In this document: positions 10,178 through 19,949 of the stretch, piece by piece
Numbering within the stretch: position 1 is the stretch's first letter
How the letters are laid out: every line of letters begins with the position of its first letter
Assembly: GCF_003335585.1 (NCBI RefSeq)
Contig: NZ_QBFD01000015.1
Span: forward strand, 588,370 to 652,369
DNA from: Sulfitobacter sp. DFL-14
GTDB lineage: Bacteria; Pseudomonadota; Alphaproteobacteria; Rhodobacterales; Rhodobacteraceae
DNA length: 64,000 nucleotides
Direction: 5' to 3'
The notes under the pieces: generated by a model
What the model saw: only the letters and a program-made list of their open reading frames with translations
The model's database searches: none
What the model was told of the DNA's origin: nothing
Translations under genes and position numbers: made by a program

Positions 10178-11073
10178 GACCCACCCAATATACGGCAAAG
10201 CTCATCCAGTTGCTCAAGTGAGTCATATTTGATCGCCAACTGGCCGGATTCCTGCCCCGGCTTGTGATCCAGCGTCACCTTCATGCCAAGTGAAGCGGAC
10301 AAATCCCCTTCGAGCGCCCTGGTATCCGCATCCTTTTCCTCCCTCGACGCGGCATTTGACGACGTCTTTGTGGGGGCTGCATCTCCCTTCAGCTCATTCC
10401 TGACCAATGCCTCGGCAGCACGCACAGACAGACCACCTTTGACAATGGCCTGTGCCAACTTCAAAGGATCCGACGCCGGAATAAGCGCCCTGGCGTGACC
10501 TGCGCTGAGGTCTCCGCTGCGCACCATGTCGATCACCGGTTCAGGCAGCGTCAACAGCCGCAAAAGGTTCGCGATATGGCTGCGGCTCTTGCCCAGAGCC
10601 TCTGCCATTTTCTCCTGCGTATGGCCAAACTTGTCCATCAATTGCCGGTAGCCTGCCGCCTCTTCAATCGCGTTCAGGTCGGCGCGCTGAATGTTCTCGA
10701 TGATGGCGACTTCAAGCACTTCAGCATCCGAAAAATCGCGAACGATAACCGGCAATTCATGCAGCTGCGCCAGCTGCGCCGCCCGCCAGCGGCGTTCACC
10801 AGCGACAATTTCAAAACTGTTGTCAGACCGGACGCGCACAATAAGCGGCTGGATCACGCCCTTTTCGCGGATCGAGGATGCAAGATCGTTCAAATCCGAT
10901 TGCTCGAACCGTTTCCTTGGCTGGTCCGGGTTCGGTGAAATCCGCTCAATCGGGACGAACTGATCTGCCGCTGCAATGCCCTGGGCCGCGACCCGTTCCG
11001 ATTCCGTGACATCCGACATCAGGGCAGACAGGCCTCGACCCAAGCCGCGTTTCCGTTCCTGTTTATCTGCCAT
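10174..11073 (-). CDS. parB: Chromosome partitioning protein ParB
   Basis: Binds parS sites, spreads on DNA as a CTP-dependent clamp, and with ParA segregates the replication origin. The 299-residue protein has the N-terminal CTPase region including GERRWRAA (92-99) and ENIQR (126-130), the helix-turn-helix around EKMAEALGKSRSHIANLL (154-171), and a C-terminal dimerisation domain. It lies 9 bp downstream of parA. Two perfect parS sites occur within the same operon, at 12446 and 14336. Confidence 0.97.
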   Translation of the reverse strand: MADKQERKRGLGRGLSALMSDVTESERVAAQGIAAADQFVPIERISPNPDQPRKRFEQSDLNDLASSIREKGVIQPLIVRVRSDNSFEIVAGERRWRAAQLAQLHELPVIVRDFSDAEVLEVAIIENIQRADLNAIEEAAGYRQLMDKFGHTQEKMAEALGKSRSHIANLLRLLTLPEPVIDMVRSGDLSAGHARALIPASDPLKLAQAIVKGGLSVRAAEALVRNELKGDAAPTKTSSNAASREEKDADTRALEGDLSASLGMKVTLDHKPGQESGQLAIKYDSLEQLDELCRILGGS

Positions 11074-11082
11074 GTCGTTTCC

Positions 11083-11892
11083 TCAGATTGAATTGTTATG
11101 GATCAGTTCTTTTGCCAGCGCACGATATGCCGATGCGCCTTTTGACGCACTGTCATAGGTAAGGACTGGCATCGCAAAGCTGGGCGCCTCGCTCACCCGC
11201 ACGTTCCTTGGAATGACAGTCTTGAAAACAAGATCGCCCAGATTGTTCCGCGCGTCGCTTTCCACCTGTTGCGACAGGTTGTTTCGCCTGTCGTACATTG
11301 TCAGAACCACACCTTCGATGCGCAAATCCTTGTTTCCGCTTTGCCGGACTTCGCGGATTGTCAGCATCAGCTGCGAAAGCCCTTCCAGGGCGAAAAATTC
11401 GCTTTGCAGGGGAACAAGAATGGAATGCGCCGCGATCATCGCGTTGACTGTCAGCAGGTTAAGTGATGGCGGGCAGTCGATCAGGATATAATCCAAGGTA
11501 AAAGCGTCCATAGCCGTCTGCCTGAGCGCATCATGCAAAAGAAAGCTGCGTTTTTCATTTGATATCAGTTCGATATCAGCCGAGCTCAGATCAATTGTCG
11601 CCGGGACAATGTAGAGGCCGCCGAAATCCGTCTCCTGAATGACCTCGTCCAGCGAAATGTCCTCAAGCAGCAGTTCATAGGTCGTAAAATCACGCGCATC
11701 GCTTTCCACTCCCAGGCCGGTGGAGGCATTCCCTTGCGGATCCAGATCAACCACAAGAACGCGTTTGCCGGCTTCGACCAATGCAGCCGCCAGATTGATG
11801 GAGGTCGTTGTCTTTCCAACCCCGCCTTTCTGGTTTGCAACCGCAATGATTTTCGGTCCTTGGGGACGGGACAGGTCAGACACGCGATACAT
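11083..11892 (-). CDS. parA: Chromosome partitioning ATPase ParA
   Basis: Deviant Walker ATPase that binds DNA non-specifically and moves ParB-parS complexes. In the 269-residue protein the deviant Walker A motif KGGVGKT is at residues 22-28 (preceded by VANQ), with VLVVDLDPQGNAS and LIDCPPSL further on. It overlaps the end of rsmG by 17 nt and precedes parB, as in other alphaproteobacteria. Confidence 0.97.
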   Translation of the reverse strand: MYRVSDLSRPQGPKIIAVANQKGGVGKTTTSINLAAALVEAGKRVLVVDLDPQGNASTGLGVESDARDFTTYELLLEDISLDEVIQETDFGGLYIVPATIDLSSADIELISNEKRSFLLHDALRQTAMDAFTLDYILIDCPPSLNLLTVNAMIAAHSILVPLQSEFFALEGLSQLMLTIREVRQSGNKDLRIEGVVLTMYDRRNNLSQQVESDARNNLGDLVFKTVIPRNVRVSEAPSFAMPVLTYDSASKGASAYRALAKELIHNNSI

Positions 11893-12484
11893 CCTTGATC
11901 AGCAAAATAGCGGCTTCAGCGCTGGTCTTACTCTTAACGGGGTCCAGGGTATATGACCACAATTGTCGTGCGGCTTCATCCTCTTTCCGCCAGTTCTGAC
12001 CTTTTGGAAAGATGGCTGTTCCACTCTTTGCCAGGTGCAAATCCGTGAATTTCAGAAGGGCCGTCAAATCGGCCAATGCCCGCGCGGAGAGAACATCTGC
12101 TCCCAAAGGCGGCAGCTCTTCGATCCGCTCCGCAATGACCTTTGCGTTCAATCCAAGCTCCCGGATCGCGGTTCTCAGAAAGGTTGCCTTGCGCAAATCG
12201 CTCTCGACCAGGGTGATCCTGGCCTCCGGCCGCGCTTCTTTCGCGATGATAGCAATGACAATTCCGGGAAATCCGCCGCCGCTGCCCAAATCCACCCAAT
12301 GTTCAAATTCAGGCGCCAACTCAAACAATTGAGCCGAGTCAGCAACATGCCGCTCCCAGATGCCATCGACGCTGGCCTTTGAAATCAGGTTGATCCTGAC
12401 CGTCCAGCGTTCGACCAGTTCGGAAAACTGCGTCAGAAGATCCGTTGTTTCACGTGAAACATTCAAGCCGTCCAAAGATGTCAT
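11876..12484 (-). CDS. rsmG: 16S rRNA (guanine-N7) methyltransferase RsmG (GidB)
   Basis: SAM-dependent methyltransferase acting on a guanine of the 16S rRNA 530 loop. The 202-residue protein has the SAM-binding segment [13 protein letters not shown] in the Rossmann fold. Residues 9-13 (VSRET) are encoded by a parS site, a sequence constraint on the protein's N-terminus. The start overlaps the mnmG stop by 4 nt, and the gene ends inside the start of parA. Confidence 0.95.
   Translation of the reverse strand: MTSLDGLNVSRETTDLLTQFSELVERWTVRINLISKASVDGIWERHVADSAQLFELAPEFEHWVDLGSGGGFPGIVIAIIAKEARPEARITLVESDLRKATFLRTAIRELGLNAKVIAERIEELPPLGADVLSARALADLTALLKFTDLHLAKSGTAIFPKGQNWRKEDEAARQLWSYTLDPVKSKTSAEAAILLIKDVSRV
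12446..12461. promoter_or_regulatory. parS centromere site within rsmG
   Basis: The perfect 16-bp palindrome TGTTTCACGTGAAACA matches the bacterial parS consensus bound by ParB. It lies in the coding sequence of rsmG, just after the start, and about 1.4 kb from parB. Confidence 0.95.
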
Positions 12485-14352
12485 GCCCGCAACCGGCTAT
12501 CCAGACGCCGCAGGCGCGACAGCAACAAGGTCAAGGCGGCAGGTGTCATCCCCTCAATCCGCGCCGCCTGGGCAAGATTGGCCGGTTTGGCCTGGATCAG
12601 CTTGCCTTTCAACTCATTCGATAGCCCTTCAAGGGCAGCGTAATCAAAATCAGCGGGAATCTTGAACCCTTCATCCTTGCGAAGAACATCAATGTCCTTC
12701 TGCTGTCTGGCGAGGTAGTTGGCGTAAAGTGCGTCATATTCGACTTGTTGCTTGATCGACCCGTCGAGCGATTCAAGTTCCGGGAACAGGGGTTCAAGAT
12801 CGGAGAACGCAACATCTGGAAAGGACAGCAATTGCATGCCGGTCCTACGGCCCCCATCCCGGCTGATCACGACGTCAATATCCGCGAGATCCTTAGGCGT
12901 GAAGCTTCGGCCTTCAAGGATGGATTTAGTCATGGTCAGGTCGCCTAGCTTTTGCTCAAAAGCCTCTTTTCTCCGATCAGATACGCAACCGACCTTGATG
13001 GCCAGGGGTGTCAACCGCTGATCCGCATTGTCAGCGCGCAATGAAAGCCGGAACTCGGCCCGGGAGGTAAACATTCTGTAGGGTTCAGTCACACCACGGG
13101 TGGTCAGATCGTCGATCATCACACCAATGTAGCTTTCCGCCCGGCTGAACAGGATTTCAGGCTGCTGCCGTACAGATCGCGCGGCATTCAGACCCGCAAC
13201 CAGCCCCTGCGCCGCCGCCTCTTCGTAACCGGTGGTTCCGTTTATCTGGCCAGCGAGGAAGAGCCCCTGCACATCTTTCAGCTCAAGACTTGGCTTGAGC
13301 GATCGCGGATCGACGAAATCATATTCGATCGCATAGCCCGGCTGAAGGATGACCGCCTCCTCCAACCCTTTGATCGAGCGGACATAAGCCTCTTGCACAT
13401 CCTGCGGAAGCGACGTGGAAATCCCATTGGGATAGATCGTATGATCATCGACGCCTTCCGGCTCAAGAAAGATCTGATGCGAGGTCTTTTCCGCGAAGCG
13501 CACAACCTTGTCTTCGATGGAGGGGCAATATCGTGGACCCGTTCCTTCGATCATCCCACCGTACATCGCTGAACGATCAAGGTTTTTGCGGATGATGTCG
13601 TGGGTGCGTTCGTTTGTATGGGTGATCCCACAGGAGATCTGCCGCGCCGTTACCTGATTGGACAGAAAAGAGAACAGCACCGGGTCATCATCACCCGGCT
13701 GCATCTGCATATCCGTCCAGTCAATCGTGCGCCCATCCAGGCGCGGGGGTGTCCCTGTTTTCAAGCGACCCATCCGCAGATCAAACTGGTCAAGCCGCTC
13801 CGCCAGGCGGACCGAAGGGCGATCCCCCATTCTGCCGCCGGAATGCGATACATCGCCGATATGAATAAGCCCGCGCAGGAAGGTCCCGGAAGTGAGGATA
13901 ACAGCACCAGATTGCAGCCTGGCGCCCGTCGCCAGTTCAACACCGGTAGCCGTCTGCCCTTCCATGATCAGATCGACAACTTCACCTTCCATGATGGTCA
14001 GATGCGGTTGGTATTCAGTCTCCCGCAGCATCGCCTGCCGATACAGCTTGCGATCCGCCTGGGTTCTGGGGCCCTGAACCGCCGGACCTTTCCGGCGATT
14101 CAGCAGCCGGAACTGAATGCCTGCTTCATCCGCGACACGACCCATCACGCCGTCCATCGCGTCAATTTCGCGAACAAGATGCCCTTTTCCAAGACCGCCA
14201 ATGGCCGGGTTGCAGGACATGACACCGATATCCTCGCGCCGCATGGTAACAAGTGCTGTCTCCGCACCCATACGCGCCGCAGCATGTGCCGCCTCCGCGC
14301 CAGCGTGGCCACCGCCAATGACAATCACATCAAAATGTTTCACGTGAAACAC
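12481..14352 (-). CDS. mnmG: tRNA uridine-5-carboxymethylaminomethyl modification enzyme MnmG (GidA)
   Basis: FAD enzyme that, with MnmE, modifies wobble uridine 34 of several tRNAs. The 623-residue protein has the FAD-binding [10 protein letters not shown] near the N-terminus, the GidA signatures around [15 protein letters not shown] and [20 protein letters not shown], and a C-terminal helical domain. The start is GTG at 14352, or the in-frame GTG at 14343, which has GGAG at better spacing. Both place parS in the first codons (FHVKH). It sits 4 bp after mnmE and overlaps rsmG. Confidence 0.96.
   Translation of the reverse strand: MFHVKHFDVIVIGGGHAGAEAAHAAARMGAETALVTMRREDIGVMSCNPAIGGLGKGHLVREIDAMDGVMGRVADEAGIQFRLLNRRKGPAVQGPRTQADRKLYRQAMLRETEYQPHLTIMEGEVVDLIMEGQTATGVELATGARLQSGAVILTSGTFLRGLIHIGDVSHSGGRMGDRPSVRLAERLDQFDLRMGRLKTGTPPRLDGRTIDWTDMQMQPGDDDPVLFSFLSNQVTARQISCGITHTNERTHDIIRKNLDRSAMYGGMIEGTGPRYCPSIEDKVVRFAEKTSHQIFLEPEGVDDHTIYPNGISTSLPQDVQEAYVRSIKGLEEAVILQPGYAIEYDFVDPRSLKPSLELKDVQGLFLAGQINGTTGYEEAAAQGLVAGLNAARSVRQQPEILFSRAESYIGVMIDDLTTRGVTEPYRMFTSRAEFRLSLRADNADQRLTPLAIKVGCVSDRRKEAFEQKLGDLTMTKSILEGRSFTPKDLADIDVVISRDGGRRTGMQLLSFPDVAFSDLEPLFPELESLDGSIKQQVEYDALYANYLARQQKDIDVLRKDEGFKIPADFDYAALEGLSNELKGKLIQAKPANLAQAARIEGMTPAALTLLLSRLRRLDSRLRA
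14336..14351. promoter_or_regulatory. parS centromere site at the start of mnmG
   Basis: Second perfect copy of TGTTTCACGTGAAACA, overlapping the start codon region of mnmG and about 3.3 kb from the putative origin. Together with the copy at 12446 it forms a two-site centromere-like cluster. Confidence 0.95.
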
Positions 14353-14356
14353 TCCA

Positions 14357-15643
14357 TCATTTCCCAATGCAGAAATTCGCAAAAATCTCGTCGAGGAAGT
14401 TTTCCACATCTACCCGGCCAATCAGGCTTTCCAACGCCTGAATCGCCAATCGCAACTCCTCTGCTGCGAAATCATACTGGTCCGCGCCGCCCGAAGCCAT
14501 CACAATTGCAGATTGGAGGGATTCCCGCGCATGCAGCAAGGCGACGCGATGCCGTTCCTGGGTGGCAAGGCCCGCATTCTGCACGCGGCCTTCCAGGATG
14601 GATTGGATCTTCCGGATCAAGGCGGACACGCCCTCGCCGGTTCGGCCTGAAATCGCGCCAGCCTTGTCCTGCCTCATGTCCGCTTTCGGCCGGACCTGAA
14701 TGTCATCCGGCAAAGGTTGCACAATCAGCTTTTCATCTTCCTCACAGAGGAACACCCGCAAGTCGGCCGCCTCGCTCCGCGTCACAGCCCTTTGAACACC
14801 GATCTTTTCAACGCTGTCCTCAGTCTCCCTCAGACCGGCGGTGTCGAGGAAAGTCACCGGCAGACCGCCAATATCCATCCGTACCTCGATCACATCCCGG
14901 GTCGTGCCGGCGACCTCGGAAGTAATCGCAGCGTCCCGGCCGGCGAGGGCATTCAGCAAGGTCGACTTCCCGGCGTTAGCCGGACCGATGATTGCCACCT
15001 CGAACCCCATCCGGATCCGCTCTGCCGCGCCAACCCCGGCGATTTCAGCGTCGATGCCTTGCATCACTCCTTGCAGCAATGCTGTAACTTCCGGCGTGAC
15101 ATCAATCGGGACATCTTCATCGGCAAAATCAATGGTGACGGTCAAAAGCGAAGCGGACCTGATCAGATCCAGGCGCCATTGCTCTACCCGTTCACCAAGT
15201 TTTCCCGAAAATCCAAGCATGGCCTGCTTGCGCTGCGCCTCGGTCTCCGCGTCGATCAAATCTCCCAGACCCTCGATCTGCACCAGATCCAGACGGCCGT
15301 TCTCAAGCGCGCGCCGCGAGAATTCGCCAGGTTCGGCAAGTCGGGTATTGGGGAAGGCGCCCAAACACCGCAGCACCGCGCGGATGACCGCGATGCTGCC
15401 GTGCAGGTGAAATTCAACAACATCCTCGCCGGTGAAACTCTGCGGTCCGGCAAAGCGCAGGACAAGCGCCTGATCCAGAAGAGAGCCGTCAGGCCCATGC
15501 AGGTTCCGAACAGCAGACCGCCGCGGCTCCGGCAGGGAACCGGCCAGGGATTCACCTATGGCGAAGGCGTCCGGGCCAGAAACCCGGATAACCGCGACCC
15601 CTGCCCGGCCCATGACAGTAGCCTGGGCGAAAATCGTGTCCAT
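14357..15643 (-). CDS. mnmE: tRNA modification GTPase MnmE (TrmE)
   Basis: GTPase partner of MnmG in wobble-uridine modification. The 428-residue protein has the N-terminal folate-binding domain ([23 protein letters not shown]), a G domain with P-loop GPANAGKST and DTAGLRE, and the diagnostic C-terminal CIGK. It is first in the mnmE-mnmG-rsmG-parA-parB series, with 31 bp separating it from rho upstream. That short gap is AT-rich (TTATTAAATAATAA) and could hold a promoter. Confidence 0.96.
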   Translation of the reverse strand: MDTIFAQATVMGRAGVAVIRVSGPDAFAIGESLAGSLPEPRRSAVRNLHGPDGSLLDQALVLRFAGPQSFTGEDVVEFHLHGSIAVIRAVLRCLGAFPNTRLAEPGEFSRRALENGRLDLVQIEGLGDLIDAETEAQRKQAMLGFSGKLGERVEQWRLDLIRSASLLTVTIDFADEDVPIDVTPEVTALLQGVMQGIDAEIAGVGAAERIRMGFEVAIIGPANAGKSTLLNALAGRDAAITSEVAGTTRDVIEVRMDIGGLPVTFLDTAGLRETEDSVEKIGVQRAVTRSEAADLRVFLCEEDEKLIVQPLPDDIQVRPKADMRQDKAGAISGRTGEGVSALIRKIQSILEGRVQNAGLATQERHRVALLHARESLQSAIVMASGGADQYDFAAEELRLAIQALESLIGRVDVENFLDEIFANFCIGK

Positions 15644-15674
15644 TTCACTTAACCTATTGTTATTAAATAATAAC

Positions 15675-16946
15675 TCAGGTGTTCATTGAATCAAAGAAAT
15701 CCGAGTTCGACTTGGTTTGCTTCAGTTTGCCGATCAGGAACTCGATGGCATCTGTGGTGCCCATCGGGTTCAGAATCCGGCGCAGGACAAAGGTTTTCTG
15801 CAGATCGATCTTCTCGACCAGCAAGTCTTCCTTACGGGTGCCCGATTTGAGAATATCGATGGCCGGGAACACGCGTTTGTCCGCAATCTTGCGATCCAGA
15901 ACGATTTCAGAGTTACCCGTGCCTTTGAATTCTTCAAAGATCACCTCGTCCATCCGGCTGCCGGTATCGATCAGCGCGGTTGCGATGATGGTCAGCGATC
16001 CACCCTCTTCGATGTTCCGGGCCGCACCAAAGAAGCGCTTGGGGCGCTGCAGCGCATTGGCGTCCACACCACCGGTCAGAACCTTGCCGGAGGACGGCAC
16101 CACGGTGTTGAACGCACGGCCAAGGCGGGTGATGGAATCGAGCAGGATCACCACGTCGCGCTTGTGCTCGACCAGCCGCTTTGCCTTTTCGATCACCATC
16201 TCGGACACGGCCACGTGGCGCGTTGCCGGCTCGTCGAAAGTGGAGGAGACAACCTCACCCTTGACCGACCGCTGCATGTCGGTGACTTCCTCGGGCCGTT
16301 CGTCGATCAGCAGAACGATCAGGTAGCATTCCGGATGGTTCTTCTCGATCGAGTTGGCGATGTTCTGCAGCAGAACCGTCTTACCCGTCCGCGGCGGGGC
16401 AACGATCAGGCAGCGCTGGCCTTTGCCGATGGGCGATACCAGGTCGATGATCCGGGCCGACCGGTCCTTGACCGTGGGGTCGTCCACTTCCATCGTCAGG
16501 CGCTCATCCGGATAAAGCGGCGTCAGGTTCTCGAAAGCCACCTTGTGGCGCGCTTTCTCCGGTTCTTCAAAGTTGATCTTGGTCACTTCGGTGAGGGCAA
16601 AGTAACGCTCGTTGTCGTCAGGTGCCTTGATCAGCCCTTCGATGGTGTCACCGGTCCGCAGCGACCATTGGCGGATCATGTCGGGCGAAACATAGATGTC
16701 ATCGGGGCCCGGCAGATAGTTCGCCTCTGGCGACCGCAGGAAACCGAAACCGTCCTGAAGCACCTCAAGCACGCCATCGCCCGAGATTTCCCAGCCTTCA
16801 TCCGCGCGTTCGCGCAGGATCTGGAACATCATCTCGCCCTTGCGCATGGTGGAGGCGTTTTCGATCTCAAGCTCTTCGGCCATGGCGAGAAGGTTCTTGG
16901 GCGTCTGCGCCTTCAGATCGGCAAGGTTCAGTGTATCTGTTGTCAT
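15675..16946 (-). CDS. rho: Transcription termination factor Rho
   Basis: Hexameric RNA helicase that ends transcription at Rho-dependent sites. At 423 residues it has normal length, with the N-terminal RNA-binding cold-shock-like domain ([18 protein letters not shown]), Walker A in [11 protein letters not shown], and the C-terminal [19 protein letters not shown] region. It is transcribed away from the putative origin, downstream of hemJ with a 129-bp leader. No clear terminator lies between hemJ and rho. Confidence 0.97.
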   Translation of the reverse strand: MTTDTLNLADLKAQTPKNLLAMAEELEIENASTMRKGEMMFQILRERADEGWEISGDGVLEVLQDGFGFLRSPEANYLPGPDDIYVSPDMIRQWSLRTGDTIEGLIKAPDDNERYFALTEVTKINFEEPEKARHKVAFENLTPLYPDERLTMEVDDPTVKDRSARIIDLVSPIGKGQRCLIVAPPRTGKTVLLQNIANSIEKNHPECYLIVLLIDERPEEVTDMQRSVKGEVVSSTFDEPATRHVAVSEMVIEKAKRLVEHKRDVVILLDSITRLGRAFNTVVPSSGKVLTGGVDANALQRPKRFFGAARNIEEGGSLTIIATALIDTGSRMDEVIFEEFKGTGNSEIVLDRKIADKRVFPAIDILKSGTRKEDLLVEKIDLQKTFVLRRILNPMGTTDAIEFLIGKLKQTKSNSDFFDSMNT

Positions 16947-17075
16947 GGAAAATCCCGTTCAGCGGCAACACGCAGGGCGTTGGCTGGTCATCATTGCAAT
17001 GTTGAAGCTAGGCAATCACCCCGGACGGGGCGTTGCGAAGGGATATAGGGCCCGGCAGGCACCGAGTCAATCGGC

Positions 17076-17525
17076 TCAGAACTTCACAACCACCGAAAGG
17101 ACAATCACGATCATCAGAACGGTCGGAACTTCGTTCATCAGCCGGTATTGCCGTCCCGTGAATTGGTTCCGTCCCTCGCCAAACTCCCGCATCCGCGCCA
17201 TCAGCCATTCATGGAAACCGGTCATCGCGATGACGCTGGCCGCTTTCGTATAGGGCCAGATCGCCGACCAATCCACGATCCCCGGTGTGAAGACAAGGGC
17301 AAGGCCAAAAACCCAGGTTGCGATCATCGCCGGTCTCATGATCACCGATGCCAGCTTGAATTCCATCTGGGTGAAAATATCGTGGGTGCTGCCGTTCAAT
17401 CCCGCTTTCTCGGTATGATGGACAAACAGACGCGGCAGATAGAACAGCGCAGCCATCCATGAAATCACGGAGATGATGTGCAGCGATTTGGTCCAAGGGT
17501 ATGCGAGGGCTAGAAGGTCAGACAT
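17076..17525 (-). CDS. hemJ: Protoporphyrinogen IX oxidase HemJ
   Basis: Inner-membrane enzyme that oxidises protoporphyrinogen IX to protoporphyrin IX in heme synthesis. The 149-residue protein has four predicted membrane segments. Conserved residues include the first-helix KSLHIISVISWMAALFYLPR with its invariant His, the central RP in IMRPAMIATW, and the C-terminal RLMNEVPT. It is the gene nearest the putative origin on the left side. Hem genes next to the origin are usual in alphaproteobacteria. Confidence 0.93.
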   Translation of the reverse strand: MSDLLALAYPWTKSLHIISVISWMAALFYLPRLFVHHTEKAGLNGSTHDIFTQMEFKLASVIMRPAMIATWVFGLALVFTPGIVDWSAIWPYTKAASVIAMTGFHEWLMARMREFGEGRNQFTGRQYRLMNEVPTVLMIVIVLSVVVKF

Positions 17526-17929
17526 ATCCCACTCCGGTTTCTGTGCCCTTCTAATAATAATAAAGAAAAGAAGAAAGATGATGTAGTATGTAGGGAGCCA
17601 GGAAACTGTGGATTACTCTCTTTCACCCGCAGATGTCCCCAGTCGGATAACGGTTCAGGCGCTGTGTGCATAACATCTCGTCAAGAGCCAAAAATCACCC
17701 CTGAATCTGCTATGTGACCTGTCTCATCGGGTTTGGCCCTGTGGATATCCATAAGGACAACTTTAACGAAAACCGATTCCTCCCGGATCCGGACTTGTCC
17801 TTTTCCACGCGGGAACTTTTACGGCATAAGGCGGCGAGATCGTCGGAGAACCCGCTGTTTGCGGGTGGGCTGTCGCTCTCGGTAAAAAGTCCTTAATTAC
17901 TCCTTAACGTCTTACACAGGGTTATCCCC
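17526..17929. other. oriC: Putative chromosomal replication origin (oriC) between hemJ and maf
   Basis: This 404-bp gene-free region is the divergence point of the local gene order: rho/mnmE/mnmG/par genes read left, maf/aroE/coaE/dnaQ read right. DnaA-box-like 9-mers are 17607-17615 (TGTGGATTA), 17665-17673 (TGTGCATAA), 17740-17748 (TGTGGATAT, inside a near-palindrome), 17801-17809 (TTTTCCACG) and 17922-17930 (TTATCCCCA). An A/T-rich tract at 17551-17585 could be the unwinding element. GANTC sites (CcrM-type) lie at 17703 and 17775. Caulobacter has its origin at the matching place, between heme genes and maf-type genes. No single sequence is diagnostic, so this is inference from context plus motifs. 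Confidence 0.75.
17893..17908. promoter_or_regulatory. Perfect CtrA-type motif (TTAA-N7-TTAAC) in the putative origin
   Basis: TTAA at 17893-17896, a 7-nt spacer, then TTAAC at 17904-17908 match the CtrA consensus. It lies 21 bp before the maf start. In Caulobacter, CtrA binds such sites in the origin to block initiation; binding here is inferred. Confidence 0.65.
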
Positions 17930-18529
17930 ATGTCTCAGCCGATCATACTTGCATCCGGATCGTCCATCCGCGCGAAACTGTTGCAACAGGCCGCCGTCCC
18001 TCATTCGGTCGAAACTGCCCGGATTGACGAAGAGATGATCAAGTCCGCGCTTATTGCCGAAGAGGCGCCGCCGCGCGACATCGCTGATACGCTCGCCGAA
18101 ATGAAGGCGCGCAAGATCAGCGATAAACATCCTGATGCGCTTGTCATCGGATGTGATCAGGTCCTGGATCACCGGGGAAAGCTGCTGTCCAAGCCCGACA
18201 GTCAGGAGGATGCCATCCGCCAGCTCACCCAGCTGCGCGGGGACCGGCACATGTTGTTGTCCGCCGCTGTCATCTGCGAGGGCGGAAAACCGATATGGCG
18301 GCATGTCGGGCAGGTCAGACTGCGGATGCGGGACATTTCGGACAGCTATCTGAACGACTATGTCACCCGCAACTGGGAGAGCATCCGACATGCCGTCGGA
18401 TGTTACAAACTGGAGGAAGAAGGATCGCGATTGTTCACCTCCATCGAAGGGGATTACTTTCACGTTCTGGGTATGCCATTTTTGGAACTCCTGAACTATC
18501 TGGCCTTGCGCGGAGACCTTGCGACATGA
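17930..18529 (+). CDS. maf: Maf-family nucleotide pyrophosphatase
   Basis: Nucleoside triphosphate pyrophosphatase of the Maf/HAM1 superfamily, acting on modified or canonical nucleotides. The 199-residue protein begins with the family signature LASGSSIRAKLL and has the active-site segment VIGCDQVL (about residues 68-75) and a C-terminal VGCYKLEEEGSRLF block. It is the first gene right of the putative origin. Its ATG is immediately preceded by a DnaA-box-like sequence, and it overlaps aroE by 4 nt. Confidence 0.93.
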   Translation: MSQPIILASGSSIRAKLLQQAAVPHSVETARIDEEMIKSALIAEEAPPRDIADTLAEMKARKISDKHPDALVIGCDQVLDHRGKLLSKPDSQEDAIRQLTQLRGDRHMLLSAAVICEGGKPIWRHVGQVRLRMRDISDSYLNDYVTRNWESIRHAVGCYKLEEEGSRLFTSIEGDYFHVLGMPFLELLNYLALRGDLAT

Positions 18530-19359
18530 CTTTGCCGAAAATACCGCTTGCAGGCGTGATTGGATCACCGATTGCACATTCCAAATCGCCGCAGTTGCAG
18601 GGACATTGGCTGAAAACATATGGAATTCCAGGGTATTACATCCCCATGGATGTCTCTGTTCAGGATCTTGAGACCGTCGTCCGGTCACTGCCAAAGATGG
18701 GTTTTGTCGGTGTGAATGTCACCATTCCCCATAAGGAAGCGGTGATGGAGATAGCTGATCTTGTGACGGATCGTGCGATCCTGATAGGTGCGGCGAACAC
18801 GCTGATCTTTCGCAAGGATGGCAAGATTCATGCTGATAACACAGATGGTTACGGGTTTATCGAGAACCTGAAAGCGGGTGCGCCCAACTGGAACCCCAAG
18901 TCCGGCCCGGCGGCGATCCTGGGTGCCGGGGGGGCGGCACGGGCGGTGATTGCATCGCTGCTGAATGCCGGCGTGCCCGAGATACTCCTTTCAAACCGTA
19001 CCCGCGTCAGGGCGGAGAAGCTGAAATCCGATTTCGGCAGCAGAATCCGCGTTTATGACTGGGTTCAGGCAGGCAACATGCTGGATCATGCGCATCTTGT
19101 CGTGAACACGACATCGCTCGGCATGATCGGCAAGGGCGAGATGCGGGTACCGCTGGACGGGCTGCAGCGCGGTGCGGTGGTGACGGATCTTGTCTATGCC
19201 CCGCTGAAAACCCGGCTGCTTGAAACCGCCGAACAGATGGGATGTGTCACCGTTGACGGTCTGGGGATGTTGCTGCATCAGGCTGTGCCGGGGTTTGAAC
19301 GCTGGTTCGGCAAGCGCCCCGAGGTGGACCGCGCAACCCGTGCGGCTGTGCTGCGCTGA
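18526..19359 (+). CDS. aroE: Shikimate dehydrogenase
   Basis: Reduces 3-dehydroshikimate to shikimate with NADPH in aromatic amino acid synthesis. The 277-residue product starts MTLPKIPLAGVIGSPIAHSK, whose SPIAHSKSP is the substrate site. NTDGYGF and the NADP loop GAGGAARAV follow in order, and GLGMLLHQA is near the C-terminus. The ATG at 18526 overlaps the maf stop (ATGA). An upstream extension would read through maf and is rejected. Confidence 0.96.
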   Translation: MTLPKIPLAGVIGSPIAHSKSPQLQGHWLKTYGIPGYYIPMDVSVQDLETVVRSLPKMGFVGVNVTIPHKEAVMEIADLVTDRAILIGAANTLIFRKDGKIHADNTDGYGFIENLKAGAPNWNPKSGPAAILGAGGAARAVIASLLNAGVPEILLSNRTRVRAEKLKSDFGSRIRVYDWVQAGNMLDHAHLVVNTTSLGMIGKGEMRVPLDGLQRGAVVTDLVYAPLKTRLLETAEQMGCVTVDGLGMLLHQAVPGFERWFGKRPEVDRATRAAVLR

Positions 19360-19949
19360 TGTTCGTGCTTGGTCTGACCGGGTCCATCGGCATGGGCAAA
19401 TCCACGACCGCCCGCATGTTCGCTGATGAGGGCTGTGCCCTCTGGGATGCGGATGCAGCCGTACACAGGCTTTATGATGTGAATGGCGCGGCGGTGGCCC
19501 CGATACAGAAGGCCTTTCCGGATGCTGTTCTGGATGGCGCGGTTTCGCGGCTGATCCTGAAAGATATCATCAGCCAGACGCCGGACGCCCTGAAAAAGAT
19601 CGAAAGCATCGTGCATCCGCTGGTCGCGCAGGATCGTGCCGTGTTCCTGGAGCAGGCAACGGCGGATATTGTGGTTCTGGACATCCCCCTGCTATTCGAA
19701 ACCGGAGGACAGGCGCGGGTCGATGCCACGGTCTGCGTTTTCGTCGATGACGAGACACAGCGGCAACGGGTCCTGGAACGCGGTACGATGACCCCTGCCC
19801 AGTTCGAAGCCATCAAGGCGAAACAGATGCCCGCGGCAGAAAAACGCGCCCTTGCGGATTACGTGATCGAAACGGATACGATCAAACATGCAAGAGCGCA
19901 GGTGCAGGATGTTGTGAAGGACATTCGGGAGAGGTTGAAAGATGCGTGA
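19359..19949 (+). CDS. coaE: Dephospho-CoA kinase
   Basis: Last step of coenzyme A synthesis, phosphorylating dephospho-CoA. The 196-residue protein has the P-loop GLTGSIGMGKST (residues 5-16), the DADAAVHRLY segment and VVLDIPLLFETG. It overlaps aroE by one base and dnaQ by 8 nt, so maf-aroE-coaE-dnaQ form one tightly packed operon. Confidence 0.96.
   Translation: MFVLGLTGSIGMGKSTTARMFADEGCALWDADAAVHRLYDVNGAAVAPIQKAFPDAVLDGAVSRLILKDIISQTPDALKKIESIVHPLVAQDRAVFLEQATADIVVLDIPLLFETGGQARVDATVCVFVDDETQRQRVLERGTMTPAQFEAIKAKQMPAAEKRALADYVIETDTIKHARAQVQDVVKDIRERLKDA

Noticed and set aside
13600..14925. 441-codon plus-strand frame opposite mnmG/mnmE
   Set aside because: Spans two well-supported minus-strand genes and has no family resemblance.
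16351..16373. GTTCTGCAGCAGAAC palindrome
   Set aside because: It lies inside rho coding sequence (conserved LLQNIA region) and is best explained by codon choice.
15717..17048. Long plus-strand open frame (443 codons) opposite rho
   Set aside because: It is the antisense of the highly conserved rho gene, with no recognisable motifs; long antisense frames are expected in GC-rich DNA.
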